NCBI RefSeq assembly: GCF_004363805.1
Contig: NZ_SNZP01000003.1
Location: 62,001 to 126,000 of the forward strand
Direction: 5' to 3'
Source of the DNA: Paludibacterium purpuratum
Lineage (GTDB): Bacteria; Pseudomonadota; Gammaproteobacteria; Burkholderiales; Chromobacteriaceae
DNA length: 64,000 bases
This document shows positions 9,085-19,619 of the stretch, one piece after another (within the stretch, counting starts at the first letter, position 1; each line of letters opens with the position of its first letter). Below the pieces are notes generated by a model that did no database searches, had not been told where the DNA came from, and saw only the letters and a program-made list of their open reading frames with translations. The translations under genes were made by a program, and so were the position numbers.

Positions 9085-10077
9085 ATGATTAAATGGTTGA
9101 TTCGTTTGGCGCTGCTTGCATTACTGACGGCGCTTGTCTGGTTTTCCTGGATCGTGTTCGTCCCTGTCGAACCGCCGACCTCTCCCTATGCCATGACCAT
9201 TGGTCCGAACCGTACCCTGTCGCAGGTGGCGAACAGCCTGAAGCAGGAGGGCGTCATCAAGAGCCGCGACGTCATGGTGTTGCTCGCTCGCCTGCAGGGC
9301 ACCGACCGGCACATCAAAGCCGGTCTGTACCGTTTCGACGGCACGGTCAGCTTGTGGACCATTTTGCAGCGTTTCGCCGAGGGCAAGCCGGATGAGGCCA
9401 GCGCCACGGTGGTGGAGGGCTGGACCTTCCATCAGTTCCGCGCATTGCTGGATCAAAACCCGGATGTACGGCATGACGGCGCCGGCCTGAGCGATGCCGA
9501 AATTCTCGCTCGCATCGGCGCCGGCGAACAGCAGCCCGAGGGGCTGTTTTTCCCGAGCACCTATTACTTCACGCCCGGTGCCAGCGATCTCGAGCTCTAT
9601 CGCCGCGCCTACGCCACCATGCAGCGTAAGCTGGCGGAAGCATGGCAATCGCGCTCGGGCGGTCTACCGGTCAGCTCGCCCTATCAATTGTTGACTTTGG
9701 CGAGCCTGGTGGAGAAGGAAACCGCCCGTCAGGAAGATCGAACCCTGATCGCAGCGGTATTCGTCAACCGGCTGACCAAGAACATGCGGCTGCAGACCGA
9801 CCCATCGGTGATCTACGGTATGGGCAACGCCTACCGCGGCAACATCACCAAGGCCGACCTGCGACGCGATACGCCTTACAATACCTATACCCGCAATGGC
9901 CTGACGCCGACCCCGATCGCGCTGCCTGGCGCGGCGGCGTTGAAGGCGGCGGCGCATCCGGCCGCCAGCGACGTACTGTATTTCGTGGCGCGCGGCGACG
10001 GTAGCAGCTATTTCTCGCAGACGCTCGACGAACACAACGACGCGGTGCGCAAGTACATTCTCAAGAAGGGCAACTGA
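9085..10077 (+). CDS. mltG: Endolytic murein transglycosylase MltG (YceG)
   Basis: A 330-aa inner-membrane lytic transglycosylase that cuts nascent glycan strands and helps set their length. An N-terminal anchor (residues 4-22) precedes a LysM-like subdomain and the YceG catalytic domain. Family motifs visible are LASLVEKET (catalytic Glu), LQTDPSVIYG, and YNTY..GLTPTPIALPG. A TTG codon at 9082 lies in frame just before ATG 9085; I prefer the ATG. tmk follows after 3 bases, reproducing the widespread mltG-tmk-holB order. Confidence 0.94.
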   Translation: MIKWLIRLALLALLTALVWFSWIVFVPVEPPTSPYAMTIGPNRTLSQVANSLKQEGVIKSRDVMVLLARLQGTDRHIKAGLYRFDGTVSLWTILQRFAEGKPDEASATVVEGWTFHQFRALLDQNPDVRHDGAGLSDAEILARIGAGEQQPEGLFFPSTYYFTPGASDLELYRRAYATMQRKLAEAWQSRSGGLPVSSPYQLLTLASLVEKETARQEDRTLIAAVFVNRLTKNMRLQTDPSVIYGMGNAYRGNITKADLRRDTPYNTYTRNGLTPTPIALPGAAALKAAAHPAASDVLYFVARGDGSSYFSQTLDEHNDAVRKYILKKGN

Positions 10078-10080
10078 CCG

Positions 10081-10701
10081 ATGCCACCACGTTTCATTAC
10101 TCTCGAAGGCATTGATGGCGCCGGCAAGAGTTCGCATCTGGCCTTCATCCGCGAGTGGCTGGGCGAACACGGTATCGATGCCGTCTTCACGCGCGAGCCG
10201 GGCGGCACCGATTTGGCCGAAAAGCTGCGCGCGCTGCTGCTGGCGCCCGAGACCGACGTCTCGCTGGAAACCGAGACCCTGCTGCTGTTCGCTGCGCGCC
10301 AGGATCATATCCAGCGCGTGATCGCGCCGGCATTGGAGGCGGGGCGCTGGGTGGTCTCCGACCGCTTTACCGATGCTTCGTTCGCTTACCAGGGCGGCGG
10401 CCGCGGATTGGCCAACGAACGGCTGGCCGTGCTGGAGGATTGGGTGCAGCAGGGACTGCAGCCCGATTTGACCCTGCTGTTCGACGTCTCGATCGACGTG
10501 GCGCAAAGCCGCATGGCCGCCACCCGTTCGCTCGACCGGTTCGAGCGCGAGGCGAGCGATTTCCATCAGCGGGTGCGCCAGGCCTACCTGGCGCGTGCCG
10601 CGCGTTATCCGCGTTTTTGCGTGCTGGATTCGAGCCGTCGCCTCGATGAGATCCGCGCCGACATCGCCGACCGACTCGGTGCGCTGGTGGAGCACGACTG
10701 A
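10081..10701 (+). CDS. tmk: Thymidylate kinase
   Basis: Phosphorylates dTMP to dTDP for DNA synthesis, in the cytoplasm. It has P-loop EGIDGAGKSS at residues 8-17, the TREPGGT motif, the DRFTDASFAYQGGGRG substrate/lid region, and a normal length of 206 aa. The final TGA overlaps the ATG of holB by one base, so the pair is translationally coupled. Confidence 0.97.
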   Translation: MPPRFITLEGIDGAGKSSHLAFIREWLGEHGIDAVFTREPGGTDLAEKLRALLLAPETDVSLETETLLLFAARQDHIQRVIAPALEAGRWVVSDRFTDASFAYQGGGRGLANERLAVLEDWVQQGLQPDLTLLFDVSIDVAQSRMAATRSLDRFEREASDFHQRVRQAYLARAARYPRFCVLDSSRRLDEIRADIADRLGALVEHD

Positions 10702-11675
10702 TGCGCTATCCTTGGCAAAACGACGATTGGCGGCGAATCAACCAGGAGCGCGAGCGTCTGCCCAACGCCTGGCTGCTGACCGGGCTGGCCGGCATCGGCA
10801 AATCGGCTTTTGCCGAGGAGTTGGCGCGCTCGCTGCTGTGCGACCGCCCGGGGCCGGAGCATGCCGCCTGCGGCGAATGCGAGTCCTGCCGCTGGTTTGC
10901 GTTGGGCAGCCACCCCGATTACCGCCGACTGTCGCCGTTGCAGGACGATGACGAGGAGAAGGCCAGCCGCAAGCTGCCGGTGATCAAGATCGAGGCGGTG
11001 CGCGAGGTGATCGATTTCGCTCACTTGACCTCGCACCGTCACGGCCAGCGCGTGGTGATGGTGGAACCGGCCGAGGCGCTCAACCCGGCCGCCGCCAACG
11101 CCCTGTTGAAGATTCTCGAAGAGCCGCCGGCCGATGTGCTGTTCCTGTTGGTGGCGCACGCGCCTCAACGTCTGTTGCCGACCATCCGCAGCCGTTGCCG
11201 TCAATTCGCCATGACTGCGCCGGCGCGCGACACGGCGCTCGCCTGGCTGCGTCAGCAGGGCGTCGCCGATCCGGATACCGAGCTGGCACACCATGGCGGC
11301 GCGCCCTTGTTCGACCACGATCCTGCATTGGCTAGCGCGCGCACGGCCTTTCTCGACGGATTGATCCAACCGACTTTGGCCAATGTGCTGCAGATGGCCG
11401 AGCGGACCGACAAGCAGAAGCTGCCACTGGCGGTGCCGCTGGAGTGGCTGCAGATGTGGTTGCACGACCTGGCGGCGTTACGCCTGTCCGGCACGTTACG
11501 CTACTATCCGGATCACCGCGTGGCACTGCACAATCTGGCTCGGCGCGCCGATCTGTCAAAGTTGATGCAGGCCGCCGGCGCGCTCGACAAGCTGGCGCCC
11601 TATGGCCAGCATACCTTGAACGTCAGGTTGCAGTTGGAGTCCGCCCTGATGGAATATTTGAAGATCTTCGCCTAG
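10701..11675 (+). CDS. holB: DNA polymerase III subunit delta'
   Basis: The 324-aa delta' subunit of the clamp loader. It has a Walker A-like GLAGIGKSA, a zinc-binding Cys cluster (CGECESC preceded by an upstream Cys), the sensor-1 region PAAANALLKILEEPP and SRC motif TIRSRCRQF, and the C-terminal collar domain. It overlaps tmk by one base. It sits in the order mltG-tmk-holB-tatD found in many proteobacteria. Confidence 0.95.
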   Translation: MRYPWQNDDWRRINQERERLPNAWLLTGLAGIGKSAFAEELARSLLCDRPGPEHAACGECESCRWFALGSHPDYRRLSPLQDDDEEKASRKLPVIKIEAVREVIDFAHLTSHRHGQRVVMVEPAEALNPAAANALLKILEEPPADVLFLLVAHAPQRLLPTIRSRCRQFAMTAPARDTALAWLRQQGVADPDTELAHHGGAPLFDHDPALASARTAFLDGLIQPTLANVLQMAERTDKQKLPLAVPLEWLQMWLHDLAALRLSGTLRYYPDHRVALHNLARRADLSKLMQAAGALDKLAPYGQHTLNVRLQLESALMEYLKIFA

Positions 11676-11708
11676 GGCGCTTGCTGCGCCCGGTAAACTG
11701 GATGCCCC

Positions 11709-12506
11709 ATGCTCGTCGATTCTCATTGCCATCTGAACTTTCCCGATCTGGTCGCCCGGCTGCCCGAAGTGATGGATACCATGCGCGCGGCACAGGTGAC
11801 CCATGCGCTGGTGATCGGCGTCACCCTGCCGGATTTTCCTTCGGTACTGGCGTTGGCCGAGGCGCACGACAATCTGTGGGCGACAGTCGGCGTCCACCCG
11901 GACAACCAGGACGCCGTCGAGCCGACGTGCGAACAATTGGTGCAATTGGCTAGCCACCCGCGCGTGGTCGGCATCGGCGAAACCGGTCTCGACTATTACT
12001 GGTGCAAGGGCGAGCTGGGTTGGCAGCACGAGCGTTTTCGCACGCATATCCGCGCCGCACGCGAATGCGGTCTGCCGCTGGTGGTGCATACCCGCGAGTC
12101 GGTGGTCGATACGCTGCGCTTGCTCGACGAGGAAAACGCCGGCGATTGCGGCGGCGTCATGCATTGTTTCACTGAGGATTGGGACAGCGCCAAGCGCGCG
12201 CTCGACCTGGGCATGCACATCTCGATCTCCGGCATCGTCACCTTCAAGAATGCCGCCCAGGTGCAAGAGGTCGCAAGCAAAGTGCCGCTCGACCGGCTGC
12301 TGGTGGAGACCGATTCGCCCTACCTGGCTCCGGTACCTTATCGCGGCAAGCAAAACCAGCCGGGGTACGTGCGACATGTGGCCGAGTTCATCGCCGGTCT
12401 GCGCGGCATACCGTTCGAACAACTGGCCGCTGCCACCAGCGACAATTTCTTTCGGCTGTTCGCCAAGACCGGGCAACGAAGCCACATCCAAGGAGAGGTG
12501 TCGTGA
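11709..12506 (+). CDS. tatD: TatD-family metal-dependent hydrolase/DNase
   Basis: A 265-aa TIM-barrel nuclease of the TatD (YcfH/YjjV) family. It carries the metal-binding H-x-H in DSHCHLNF at the N-terminus, GETGLDYYW (metal Glu), H-T-R in VVHTRES, HCF in GVMHCFTED, and ETDSPYLAP (metal Asp). It acts on DNA 3' ends in known members. The stop codon overlaps the GTG start of the next gene (GTGA). A possible -10 TAAACT lies 9 bases before the ATG. Confidence 0.94.
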   Translation: MLVDSHCHLNFPDLVARLPEVMDTMRAAQVTHALVIGVTLPDFPSVLALAEAHDNLWATVGVHPDNQDAVEPTCEQLVQLASHPRVVGIGETGLDYYWCKGELGWQHERFRTHIRAARECGLPLVVHTRESVVDTLRLLDEENAGDCGGVMHCFTEDWDSAKRALDLGMHISISGIVTFKNAAQVQEVASKVPLDRLLVETDSPYLAPVPYRGKQNQPGYVRHVAEFIAGLRGIPFEQLAAATSDNFFRLFAKTGQRSHIQGEVS

Positions 12507-13276
12507 GCCAGGCCGTCGAAGTCGTTTTACTGGGCTGCGGTTCCAGTTCCGGTACGCCGGTCATCGGTTGCGATTGCCCGACCTGTCGCTCCGACGATCC
12601 GAAGAATCGTCGCCGTCGCGCCAGCCTGGCCATCCGGAGCCAAGGCCAAACCTTCCTGATCGACACCGGGCCGGATTTGCGCGCCCAGGCGTTGGAGCAC
12701 GGGGTGGACTGGCTCGACGCCGTACTCTATACCCACCCACACGCCGACCATCTCAACGGCATCGACGACTTACGCGCATTTTGCTATCGCCGTAAGGGGG
12801 CGCTGACGCTGTACGGCAACGCCTTTACGCTGAAGAACATTCACAGCCGCTTCGGCTATGCCTTGCACGCGCCATCCAGCCATTGGGACAAGCCGGTGTT
12901 GTCCCCCGTGGAGGTCGACCGTCCATTCGAGCACGGCGGCGTATTGTTGACGCCGCTGCCGCTGCAGCACGGCGCTTGGCCCTGCCTGGGCTGGCGTGTC
13001 GGCGACATGGCCTGGTTAACCGACCTGTCGACGATCCCCGATACCACTTTGCCGCTCCTGTCCGGCGTGAAGCTTGTGTTTCTCGATTGTCTGCGCCACG
13101 CCCCTTACCACTCGCACCTGTCGGTCGAAGAATCCCTTGCCTGGGCCCGTCGCATCGGCGCCGAGCGCACCGTGTTGATCCACATGACCCACGAATTGGA
13201 ATACCACGCACTGCAAGCGCTGTGTCCGCCCGGCGTCGAGGTGGGGTATGACGGCATGCGCTTCCAGTTGGGTTGA
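12503..13276 (+). CDS. Metallo-beta-lactamase-fold hydrolase (PhnP-like)
   Basis: A 257-aa MBL-fold enzyme. The metal motif THPHADHLNGID (HxHxDH) lies near residue 75; further ligands are His in LQHG, Asp in WLTDLS and His in HMTHE. The N-terminal CDCPTCRSDDPKNRRRRAS carries two Cys typical of the PhnP/RNase Z-like cyclic phosphodiesterase branch. The start is GTG at 12503, overlapping the tatD TGA, which indicates coupling. A role as a cyclic phosphodiesterase is an inference from the family; no phn genes are nearby. Confidence 0.87.
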   Translation: MSQAVEVVLLGCGSSSGTPVIGCDCPTCRSDDPKNRRRRASLAIRSQGQTFLIDTGPDLRAQALEHGVDWLDAVLYTHPHADHLNGIDDLRAFCYRRKGALTLYGNAFTLKNIHSRFGYALHAPSSHWDKPVLSPVEVDRPFEHGGVLLTPLPLQHGAWPCLGWRVGDMAWLTDLSTIPDTTLPLLSGVKLVFLDCLRHAPYHSHLSVEESLAWARRIGAERTVLIHMTHELEYHALQALCPPGVEVGYDGMRFQLG

Positions 13277-13516
13277 AGCGCGCCGGATCGCCACCGACTA
13301 CGCTTGTCGCGGCCACCTGGCAAATGTGGCGGTGGGCGCGCGGTTTTTGCTGCGATTGTCCCGTTAATTGCCATGACGAATGCGTGATTTTTTTGTAATA
13401 CGTCTGAATGTGGATGACAGACGTTTATGCGAAAATACATTTAAAAATCATGCATTTGACGCGTAAAAAATCTCGGCCGAGACTGGAGGCTTTCTGACAC
13501 TGAATGGTGAGTTTAA
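13277..13516 (+). promoter_or_regulatory. Intergenic region upstream of the dicarboxylate symporter
   Basis: A 240-base gap with an AT-rich centre (about 13385-13460) that probably holds the symporter promoter. I see no hairpin with a T run and no small ORF with a good ribosome site. Confidence 0.3.
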
Positions 13517-14719
13517 GTGGCGATCCATGCTAGAAAGTTTCTGCCGCCCTGGGCGGTTATTCTGTTGTCGATGGTGCTGGGGGTCGCCGCCGGCATGGTG
13601 CTGGGCGAAGACGCCGCCCGTCTCCAACCGCTGGGCGACCTGTTCGTCGCCTTGATCCGCATGGTGGTCATGCCGGTGATCTTCGTTTCGCTGGTGTGTG
13701 CCGTCACTTCTCTGCACGACTTGACGCGCATGCGCCGCATCGCCTGCAAAGCGCTGGCGATCTACTGTGGCACCATGATGCTCTCGGCGGCGCTGACCAT
13801 GTCGTTGGCCGAGGCATTCGACATCGGCCGCGGCCTGTCCTATGCCCGCCAGGCGGAGGTGCCTGGCGCCGCGATGGACTGGTCGTACCTGATGCCTGCC
13901 AATCCGGTACAGGCGATGGCGCAGGGGCAGGTGATGCCGGTGATGTTGTTCGCGCTGCTGTTCGGTATCGCCATCAATCTGAGCGGCGAGGCCGGCCGGC
14001 CGGTGGCGCACTTCTTCGAGTCGCTCAACCATGTGATCTTCCGGCTGGTCGGCATGCTGTTGCGTTACGCGCCGATCGGCGTGTTCGCCCTGATGGCGGC
14101 GGTGAGCGCCACCTGCGGACTTGATATGCTGTCGCAGTTGGGCGCGTTGGTGGGGACGCTTTATCTGGCGTGCCTGCTGATGCTGACCGTGGTGTACGGC
14201 ACGCTGTTAGGCCTCGCCGGGCTCAACCCGCTGCCCTTCATGACCAAGATGATTCCGGTGCAGTTGTTCGCCTTTTCTTCCTGTAGTTCCAACGCCTCGC
14301 TGCCGATGACGCTGGAGACGGCCAACCGGCTAGGCGTGCCGCGCGCCATCTCGGCCTTTGTGCTGCCGCTGGGCTCGACCGTCAATATGAATGGCCTGGC
14401 CATCTATCTGGGCGCCGTGGCGATCTTTGCCGCCAATGCCGCAGGGGTGGAGCTCTCCTGGATGCAAAAGGCGATGGTCATGCTGACCGTCACCTTCGGC
14501 GCATTGGGCGCGGCCGGCATGCCGGGTACCGGGCTGATCGTGATGAGCCTGGTGCTTACCAGCGTCGGCCTACCGCTGGAAGTGATCGCGGCCGTGGCGG
14601 CGGTCGATCGCATCATCGACATGATCAATACCTCGACCAATGTCTCGGGCGATGCGCTGGCGGCGGTGTTGGTGGCGAAAAGCGAGGCGGACTTCGATCG
14701 CGAGGCTTATTCGGCGTAG
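13517..14719 (+). CDS. Dicarboxylate/amino acid:cation symporter (DAACS family)
   Basis: A 400-aa inner-membrane sodium- or proton-coupled symporter of the GltP/DctA/SstT superfamily. Diagnostic motifs are the Ser-rich reentrant hairpin SSCSSNASLPMTLE, the TM7 motif GSTVNMNG, and the second hairpin GMPGTGL followed by DRIIDMINTSTNVSGDA. The binding-site residues suggest an anionic amino acid or dicarboxylate. The start is GTG at 13517, which follows GGTGAG and gives the usual short N-terminus. It is convergent with trpS. Confidence 0.92.
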   Translation: MAIHARKFLPPWAVILLSMVLGVAAGMVLGEDAARLQPLGDLFVALIRMVVMPVIFVSLVCAVTSLHDLTRMRRIACKALAIYCGTMMLSAALTMSLAEAFDIGRGLSYARQAEVPGAAMDWSYLMPANPVQAMAQGQVMPVMLFALLFGIAINLSGEAGRPVAHFFESLNHVIFRLVGMLLRYAPIGVFALMAAVSATCGLDMLSQLGALVGTLYLACLLMLTVVYGTLLGLAGLNPLPFMTKMIPVQLFAFSSCSSNASLPMTLETANRLGVPRAISAFVLPLGSTVNMNGLAIYLGAVAIFAANAAGVELSWMQKAMVMLTVTFGALGAAGMPGTGLIVMSLVLTSVGLPLEVIAAVAAVDRIIDMINTSTNVSGDALAAVLVAKSEADFDREAYSA

Positions 14720-14781
14720 GGTGCGTTCGCGAAGCAAGGCACCAACCGCGTCATGGTGGGGTGCCTTCGGCGCCCCCCTAC
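14716..14781. repeat. REP-like imperfect palindrome
   Basis: Begins with GTAGGGTGCG and ends with CGCCCCCCTAC, overlapping the symporter stop codon. Similar GTAGGG...CCCTAC bounded units occur at 20608-20640 and 31728-31796, and a diverged start (GTGCGTTCGC) near 30543. This looks like a dispersed extragenic palindrome family. Confidence 0.4.
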
Positions 14782-14804
14782 AGCCGTTCCGATAGCGACA
14801 CTGT

Positions 14805-15827
<1,023 letters not shown>

Positions 15828-15880
15828 GAAACAGTCTCCATTTTTCAGATTTTTGGAGACCGCCAGCCGACGTCCGGAAT

Positions 15881-15919
15881 AAAAAAACCCGGGGTACGCC
15901 TGGCAGGCTGCCTCCGGGT
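15881..15919 (-). terminator. trpS attenuator terminator (3:4 hairpin)
   Basis: On the minus strand a two-part hairpin forms. The outer stem is ACCCGG-(A)-GG with CC-CCGGGT, and the inner stem is GCCT/AGGC with loop GCC. Seven T follow directly. It lies between the leader peptide and trpS. The segment CCCGG (15914-15918) can instead pair with CCGGG (15936-15940), giving the antiterminator. Confidence 0.88.
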
Positions 15920-15945
15920 GTTTGGGTACGACTCTCCCGGTGCGC

Positions 15946-15996
15946 CTAGTTGCGGCGCCACCACCAGTTGGAGAGGCGTTGGGTCGAATCGATCAT
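15946..15996 (-). CDS. Trp leader peptide upstream of trpS (16 aa, three Trp in a row)
   Basis: The minus-strand reading gives [16 protein letters not shown] and a TAG stop. Three consecutive TGG codons are very unlikely by chance just upstream of trpS. The Trp codons overlap the 5' arm of a 1:2 hairpin (15954-15962 with 15939-15946). The 2:3 alternative (15936-15940 with 15914-15918) competes with the terminator. Stalling at Trp codons would free the antiterminator, while smooth translation would allow termination. The peptide resembles in size and Trp triplet the trpL peptides of alphaproteobacteria. No good Shine-Dalgarno precedes the ATG; the promoter placement suggests a leaderless start. 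Confidence 0.85.
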   Translation of the reverse strand: MIDSTQRLSNWWWRRN

Positions 15997-16003
15997 GTCG
16001 GGT

Positions 16004-16032
16004 ATATCACCACGTTGGGGCGTTTCCGTCAA
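16004..16032 (-). promoter_or_regulatory. Promoter of the trpS leader
   Basis: TTGACG (16027-16032), a 17-base spacer and TGATAT (16004-16009) preceded by a TG extension, all on the minus strand in the gap after ppsR. The -10 box ends exactly 7 bases before the leader ATG, so transcription should begin at or next to the AUG. Confidence 0.6.
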
Positions 16033-16037
16033 GGCGG

Positions 16038-16859
16038 TCAGAAATGACGTTCGAGCGTGGCCTTGTGCATGATGGTCGAGGCGATTTCCTCGATCGACTT
16101 GTGCGTGGTGCTGATGAACGGTACGGCGTGCTGGCGGAACATCGACTCGGCCTCGTTCACTTCGAATCGGCAATTGTCCAGGCTGGCATAGCGCGAATCG
16201 GGCCGGCGCTCTGAGCGGATGTGGTGCAAGCGCGCCGGGTCGATGGTCAGGCCGAACAGTTTACTGCGATAGGGCAGCAGGATCTTGGGCAGCGAAGTCG
16301 TGTCCAGATCCTCCGGGGTCAGCGGATAATTGGCCGCCTTGATGCCGTACTGCAGCGCCAGGTACAGACAGGTCGGGGTCTTGCCGGAGCGCGACACGCC
16401 CACCAGGACGACGTCGGCCTCGGCCAGATCCTTCAGCTTGACGCCATCGTCGTGATTGAGCGAGAAGTTCACCGCTTCGATACGGTGATCGTACTTCTCC
16501 TCGCTGATCATTCCGTGCGCCTTGCCCATCGTCAGCGAGGCATTTTGACCCAATTCGGCCTCCAGCTCGCTGATGAAGGTTTCGAAAAAGTCGATGGTCA
16601 GCGCGTTGTCGATCTTGAGTACCCGGCGGATTTCCGGATTGACGATACTGGTGAACACCAACGGCTTGTGGTGGTCGATCTGCGCGCGTTCGCGAATGCG
16701 CGCGGCCAACGCCTCGGCCTTCTCCACCGTATCGATGAACGGCACCGTTTCGCGATGGAACTCCAGCGTGTCGAACTGTGTCAGCAGGGTCTGTCCCAGC
16801 GACTCGGCCGTGATGCCGGTACGGTCGGAAATGAAGAAGGCGGAGCGGTGGTGTGGCAT
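16038..16859 (-). CDS. ppsR: PEP synthase regulatory protein (bifunctional kinase/pyrophosphorylase)
   Basis: A 273-aa DUF299 protein that inactivates PEP synthase by ADP-dependent phosphorylation and reactivates it by phosphate-dependent dephosphorylation. It shows the family N-terminus [15 protein letters not shown], the P-loop [15 protein letters not shown] (about residues 151-165) and the C-terminal [14 protein letters not shown]. The ATG at 16859 gives MPHHRSAFF and follows AGGTG; the longer in-frame reading is less likely. It is divergent from ppsA, its target gene, as in many proteobacteria. Confidence 0.94.
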   Translation of the reverse strand: MPHHRSAFFISDRTGITAESLGQTLLTQFDTLEFHRETVPFIDTVEKAEALAARIRERAQIDHHKPLVFTSIVNPEIRRVLKIDNALTIDFFETFISELEAELGQNASLTMGKAHGMISEEKYDHRIEAVNFSLNHDDGVKLKDLAEADVVLVGVSRSGKTPTCLYLALQYGIKAANYPLTPEDLDTTSLPKILLPYRSKLFGLTIDPARLHHIRSERRPDSRYASLDNCRFEVNEAESMFRQHAVPFISTTHKSIEEIASTIMHKATLERHF

Positions 16860-17157
16860 GGATGCACCTATTTGCACAAGAAAACTAGTAATCAAGTATA
16901 CCGCGTTGCCGCGATGACGCTGGAGTTGTCATAGGGGTTTTCGTGCAGCAGGTTGCCCGTCCCTTGTAGTTTGAAGACTACATTAACTTTATGTGAAGAT
17001 ATTTTTATGAGGGCGGCATGCTCTTGGTATTGTCGAAAATGCGCCTGAAACCCCGACAAATCGGGATTGTGCAATGCAAAATGGACTACGCAAACTACAG
17101 GCTATTCGGATAGAATTAGCACTTCTACCGTTCCAATCCAATACAGGAAATGAAGTG
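16860..17157. promoter_or_regulatory. Divergent promoter region between ppsR and ppsA
   Basis: About 300 bases, AT-rich in the middle (16975-17015), serving both genes. A small hairpin CCCGA-CAAA-TCGGG lies near 17054. I see no T run and no credible small gene. Confidence 0.4.
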
Positions 17158-19545
17158 ATGGCAGAGAATTACGTGATCTGGTTCGAGCAGCTGCGAATGA
17201 CCGATGTCGAACAGGTGGGCGGCAAGAACGCCTCCCTGGGTGAAATGATCAGCCAGCTGGCCAGCTCCGGCGTCCGCGTGCCGGGCGGTTTTGCAACCAC
17301 AGCCGAAGCCTACCGTGATTTCCTGCAGCACAACGGCCTGGCCGACCGCATCAATGCGGCGCTCGCCAAGCTCGACGTGGAAGACGTGTCCGAACTGGCG
17401 CGTGTCGGCAAGGAAATCCGCCAGTGGATCATCGATATCCCGTTCCCGGAAAAACTCGAACACGACATCAAGGTCGCTTGGGACAAGATGGTGGCCGATG
17501 CGGGCGGCGCAGACATCTCGGTGGCCGTGCGCTCGTCGGCGACTGCAGAAGACTTGCCGGACGCTTCGTTCGCCGGTCAGCAGGAGACCTTCCTGAACAT
17601 CCGCGGTCTGGAAAACGTGAAAGAGGCGATCAAGCATGTGTTCGCCTCTTTGTACAATGACCGCGCCATTTCCTACCGCGTGCACAAGGGCTTCGCCCAT
17701 GACGTGGTGGCCCTGTCGGCCGGTATCCAGCGCATGGTGCGCTCCGATCTGGGCGCTGCCGGCGTGATGTTCACCATCGATACCGAATCCGGTTTCGAAG
17801 ACGTGGTATTCGTCACCGCCTCCTACGGCTTGGGCGAGACCGTGGTGCAAGGTGCGGTCAACCCGGACGAATTCTATGTGCACAAGCCGACCCTCGCTGC
17901 CGGCCGTCCCGCCATTCTGCGCAAGAACCGCGGTTCCAAGCTGATCAAGATGGAATTCACCGACGCCTCGCAAGCCGGCCGCTCGGTTCGCACGGTCGAT
18001 GTGGCCGAAACGGAACGGTTGAGCTTCTCGATCTCCGACGCCGAAGTGACCGAATTGGCCAAGTACGCGCTGATCATCGAAAAACACTACGGTCGTCCGA
18101 TGGATATCGAGTGGGGCCGCGACGGCCTCGACGGCAAGCTATATATCCTGCAGGCACGGCCGGAAACCGTGAAGTCGCAGGAAAACCGCGTTGAAACCCT
18201 GCGCCGTTACCGTCTGAAGAACAAGTCGAAAATCCTGTGCGAAGGTCGCGCCATCGGCCAGAAGGTGGGCCAGGGCGTGGTACGTCTGATCAAGAACGCT
18301 TCCGAGATGGATCGCGTCAAGGCGGGCGACGTGCTGGTGACCGACATGACCGACCCGGATTGGGAACCTGTGATGAAGCGTGCTGCCGCCATCGTAACCA
18401 ACCGTGGCGGCCGTACCTGCCACGCGGCGATCATCGCGCGCGAACTCGGCATTCCGGCCGTGGTCGGCTGCGGCGACGCCACCGATGTGCTGTCCGACGG
18501 CATGGCGGTGACCGTGTCGTGCTCCGAAGGCGACACCGGCAACATCTATGATGGCCTGCTGGACATCGACATCATCGATCTGGCGCTCGACAAGATGCCG
18601 AAGAGCCCGGTCAAGATCATGATGAACGTCGGCAACCCCGAACTGGCCTTCGACTTCGCGCAACTGCCGAACGAAGGTGTGGGCTTGGCCCGCCTGGAGT
18701 TCGTCATCAACCGTCAGATCGGCATCCACCCGAAGGCTCTGCTGGAGTTCGACAAGCAGTCGGACGAACTGAAGGCGGTGATTCGCGAGCGCATCGCCGG
18801 CTACGCCAACCCCGTGCAGTTCTATGTCGACAAGCTGGCCGAAGGCATCGCCACCCTGGCCGCCGCGTTCTATCCGAAGAAGGTCATCGTGCGCATGTCG
18901 GACTTCAAGTCCAACGAGTACGCCAACCTGATCGGCGGTCAGGCTTACGAGCCGCACGAGGAAAACCCGATGATCGGTTTCCGCGGCGCCGCGCGCTACG
19001 TATCGGAAAGTTTCCGCGATTGCTTCGACCTCGAATGCCGTGCCTTGAAGAAAGTGCGCGACGAAATGGGGCTGACCAACATCGAGGTGATGATCCCGTT
19101 CGTGCGTACGCTGGCCGAAGCGCAGAAGGTGGTTGAGCTGCTGGCCGCCAACGGCCTCAAACGCGGTGAAAACGGCCTGCGCCTGATCATGATGTGCGAG
19201 TTGCCGACCAATGCCGTGCTGGCCGACAAGTTCTTGCAGCATTTCGATGGCTTCTCCATCGGCTCCAACGACATGACTCAGCTGACGTTGGGCGTCGACC
19301 GCGATTCCGGCGGCCCGATCGCTTCGACCTTCGACGAGCGCAACGAGGCGGTCAAGGCGATGTTGTCGATGGCCATCCAGGCTTGCCGTAAGCAAGACAA
19401 GTACATCGGTATCTGCGGTCAAGGCCCGTCCGATCATCCGGATTTCGCCAAGTGGCTGGTGGAAGAGGGCATCGCCACCGTGTCGCTCAACCCGGATACC
19501 GTGGTGGAAACCTGGCTGTACCTGGCCAAGGAACTCAACGCCTAA
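17158..19545 (+). CDS. ppsA: Phosphoenolpyruvate synthase
   Basis: Converts pyruvate, ATP and water to PEP, AMP and phosphate for gluconeogenesis. The 795-aa length is normal. The N-terminal ATP-grasp domain contains [19 protein letters not shown]. The swivelling phosphohistidine domain has [15 protein letters not shown] with the catalytic His near 422. The C-terminal PEP-binding barrel carries [11 protein letters not shown] and the signature [17 protein letters not shown]. The start at 17158 ([11 protein letters not shown]) follows AGGAAATGAAGTG. A terminator follows. Post-translational control by the divergent ppsR is expected. Confidence 0.97.
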   Translation: MAENYVIWFEQLRMTDVEQVGGKNASLGEMISQLASSGVRVPGGFATTAEAYRDFLQHNGLADRINAALAKLDVEDVSELARVGKEIRQWIIDIPFPEKLEHDIKVAWDKMVADAGGADISVAVRSSATAEDLPDASFAGQQETFLNIRGLENVKEAIKHVFASLYNDRAISYRVHKGFAHDVVALSAGIQRMVRSDLGAAGVMFTIDTESGFEDVVFVTASYGLGETVVQGAVNPDEFYVHKPTLAAGRPAILRKNRGSKLIKMEFTDASQAGRSVRTVDVAETERLSFSISDAEVTELAKYALIIEKHYGRPMDIEWGRDGLDGKLYILQARPETVKSQENRVETLRRYRLKNKSKILCEGRAIGQKVGQGVVRLIKNASEMDRVKAGDVLVTDMTDPDWEPVMKRAAAIVTNRGGRTCHAAIIARELGIPAVVGCGDATDVLSDGMAVTVSCSEGDTGNIYDGLLDIDIIDLALDKMPKSPVKIMMNVGNPELAFDFAQLPNEGVGLARLEFVINRQIGIHPKALLEFDKQSDELKAVIRERIAGYANPVQFYVDKLAEGIATLAAAFYPKKVIVRMSDFKSNEYANLIGGQAYEPHEENPMIGFRGAARYVSESFRDCFDLECRALKKVRDEMGLTNIEVMIPFVRTLAEAQKVVELLAANGLKRGENGLRLIMMCELPTNAVLADKFLQHFDGFSIGSNDMTQLTLGVDRDSGGPIASTFDERNEAVKAMLSMAIQACRKQDKYIGICGQGPSDHPDFAKWLVEEGIATVSLNPDTVVETWLYLAKELNA

Positions 19546-19593
19546 GCCAGGCCGACGCCTCCAGATGCCGCTCGCGGGCGGTGTCGATAAACG

Positions 19594-19619
19594 AAACCCA
19601 CGACTTGTCGTGGGTTTTT
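19594..19619 (+). terminator. Rho-independent terminator after ppsA
   Basis: A perfect 10-bp stem AAACCCACGA / TCGTGGGTTT, a four-base loop and a T run. Confidence 0.88.

Noticed and set aside
15828-15945. A T-box or riboswitch for trpS.
   Set aside because: No T-box sequence or specifier stem is seen, and the Trp-codon leader peptide with alternative hairpins explains the region better.
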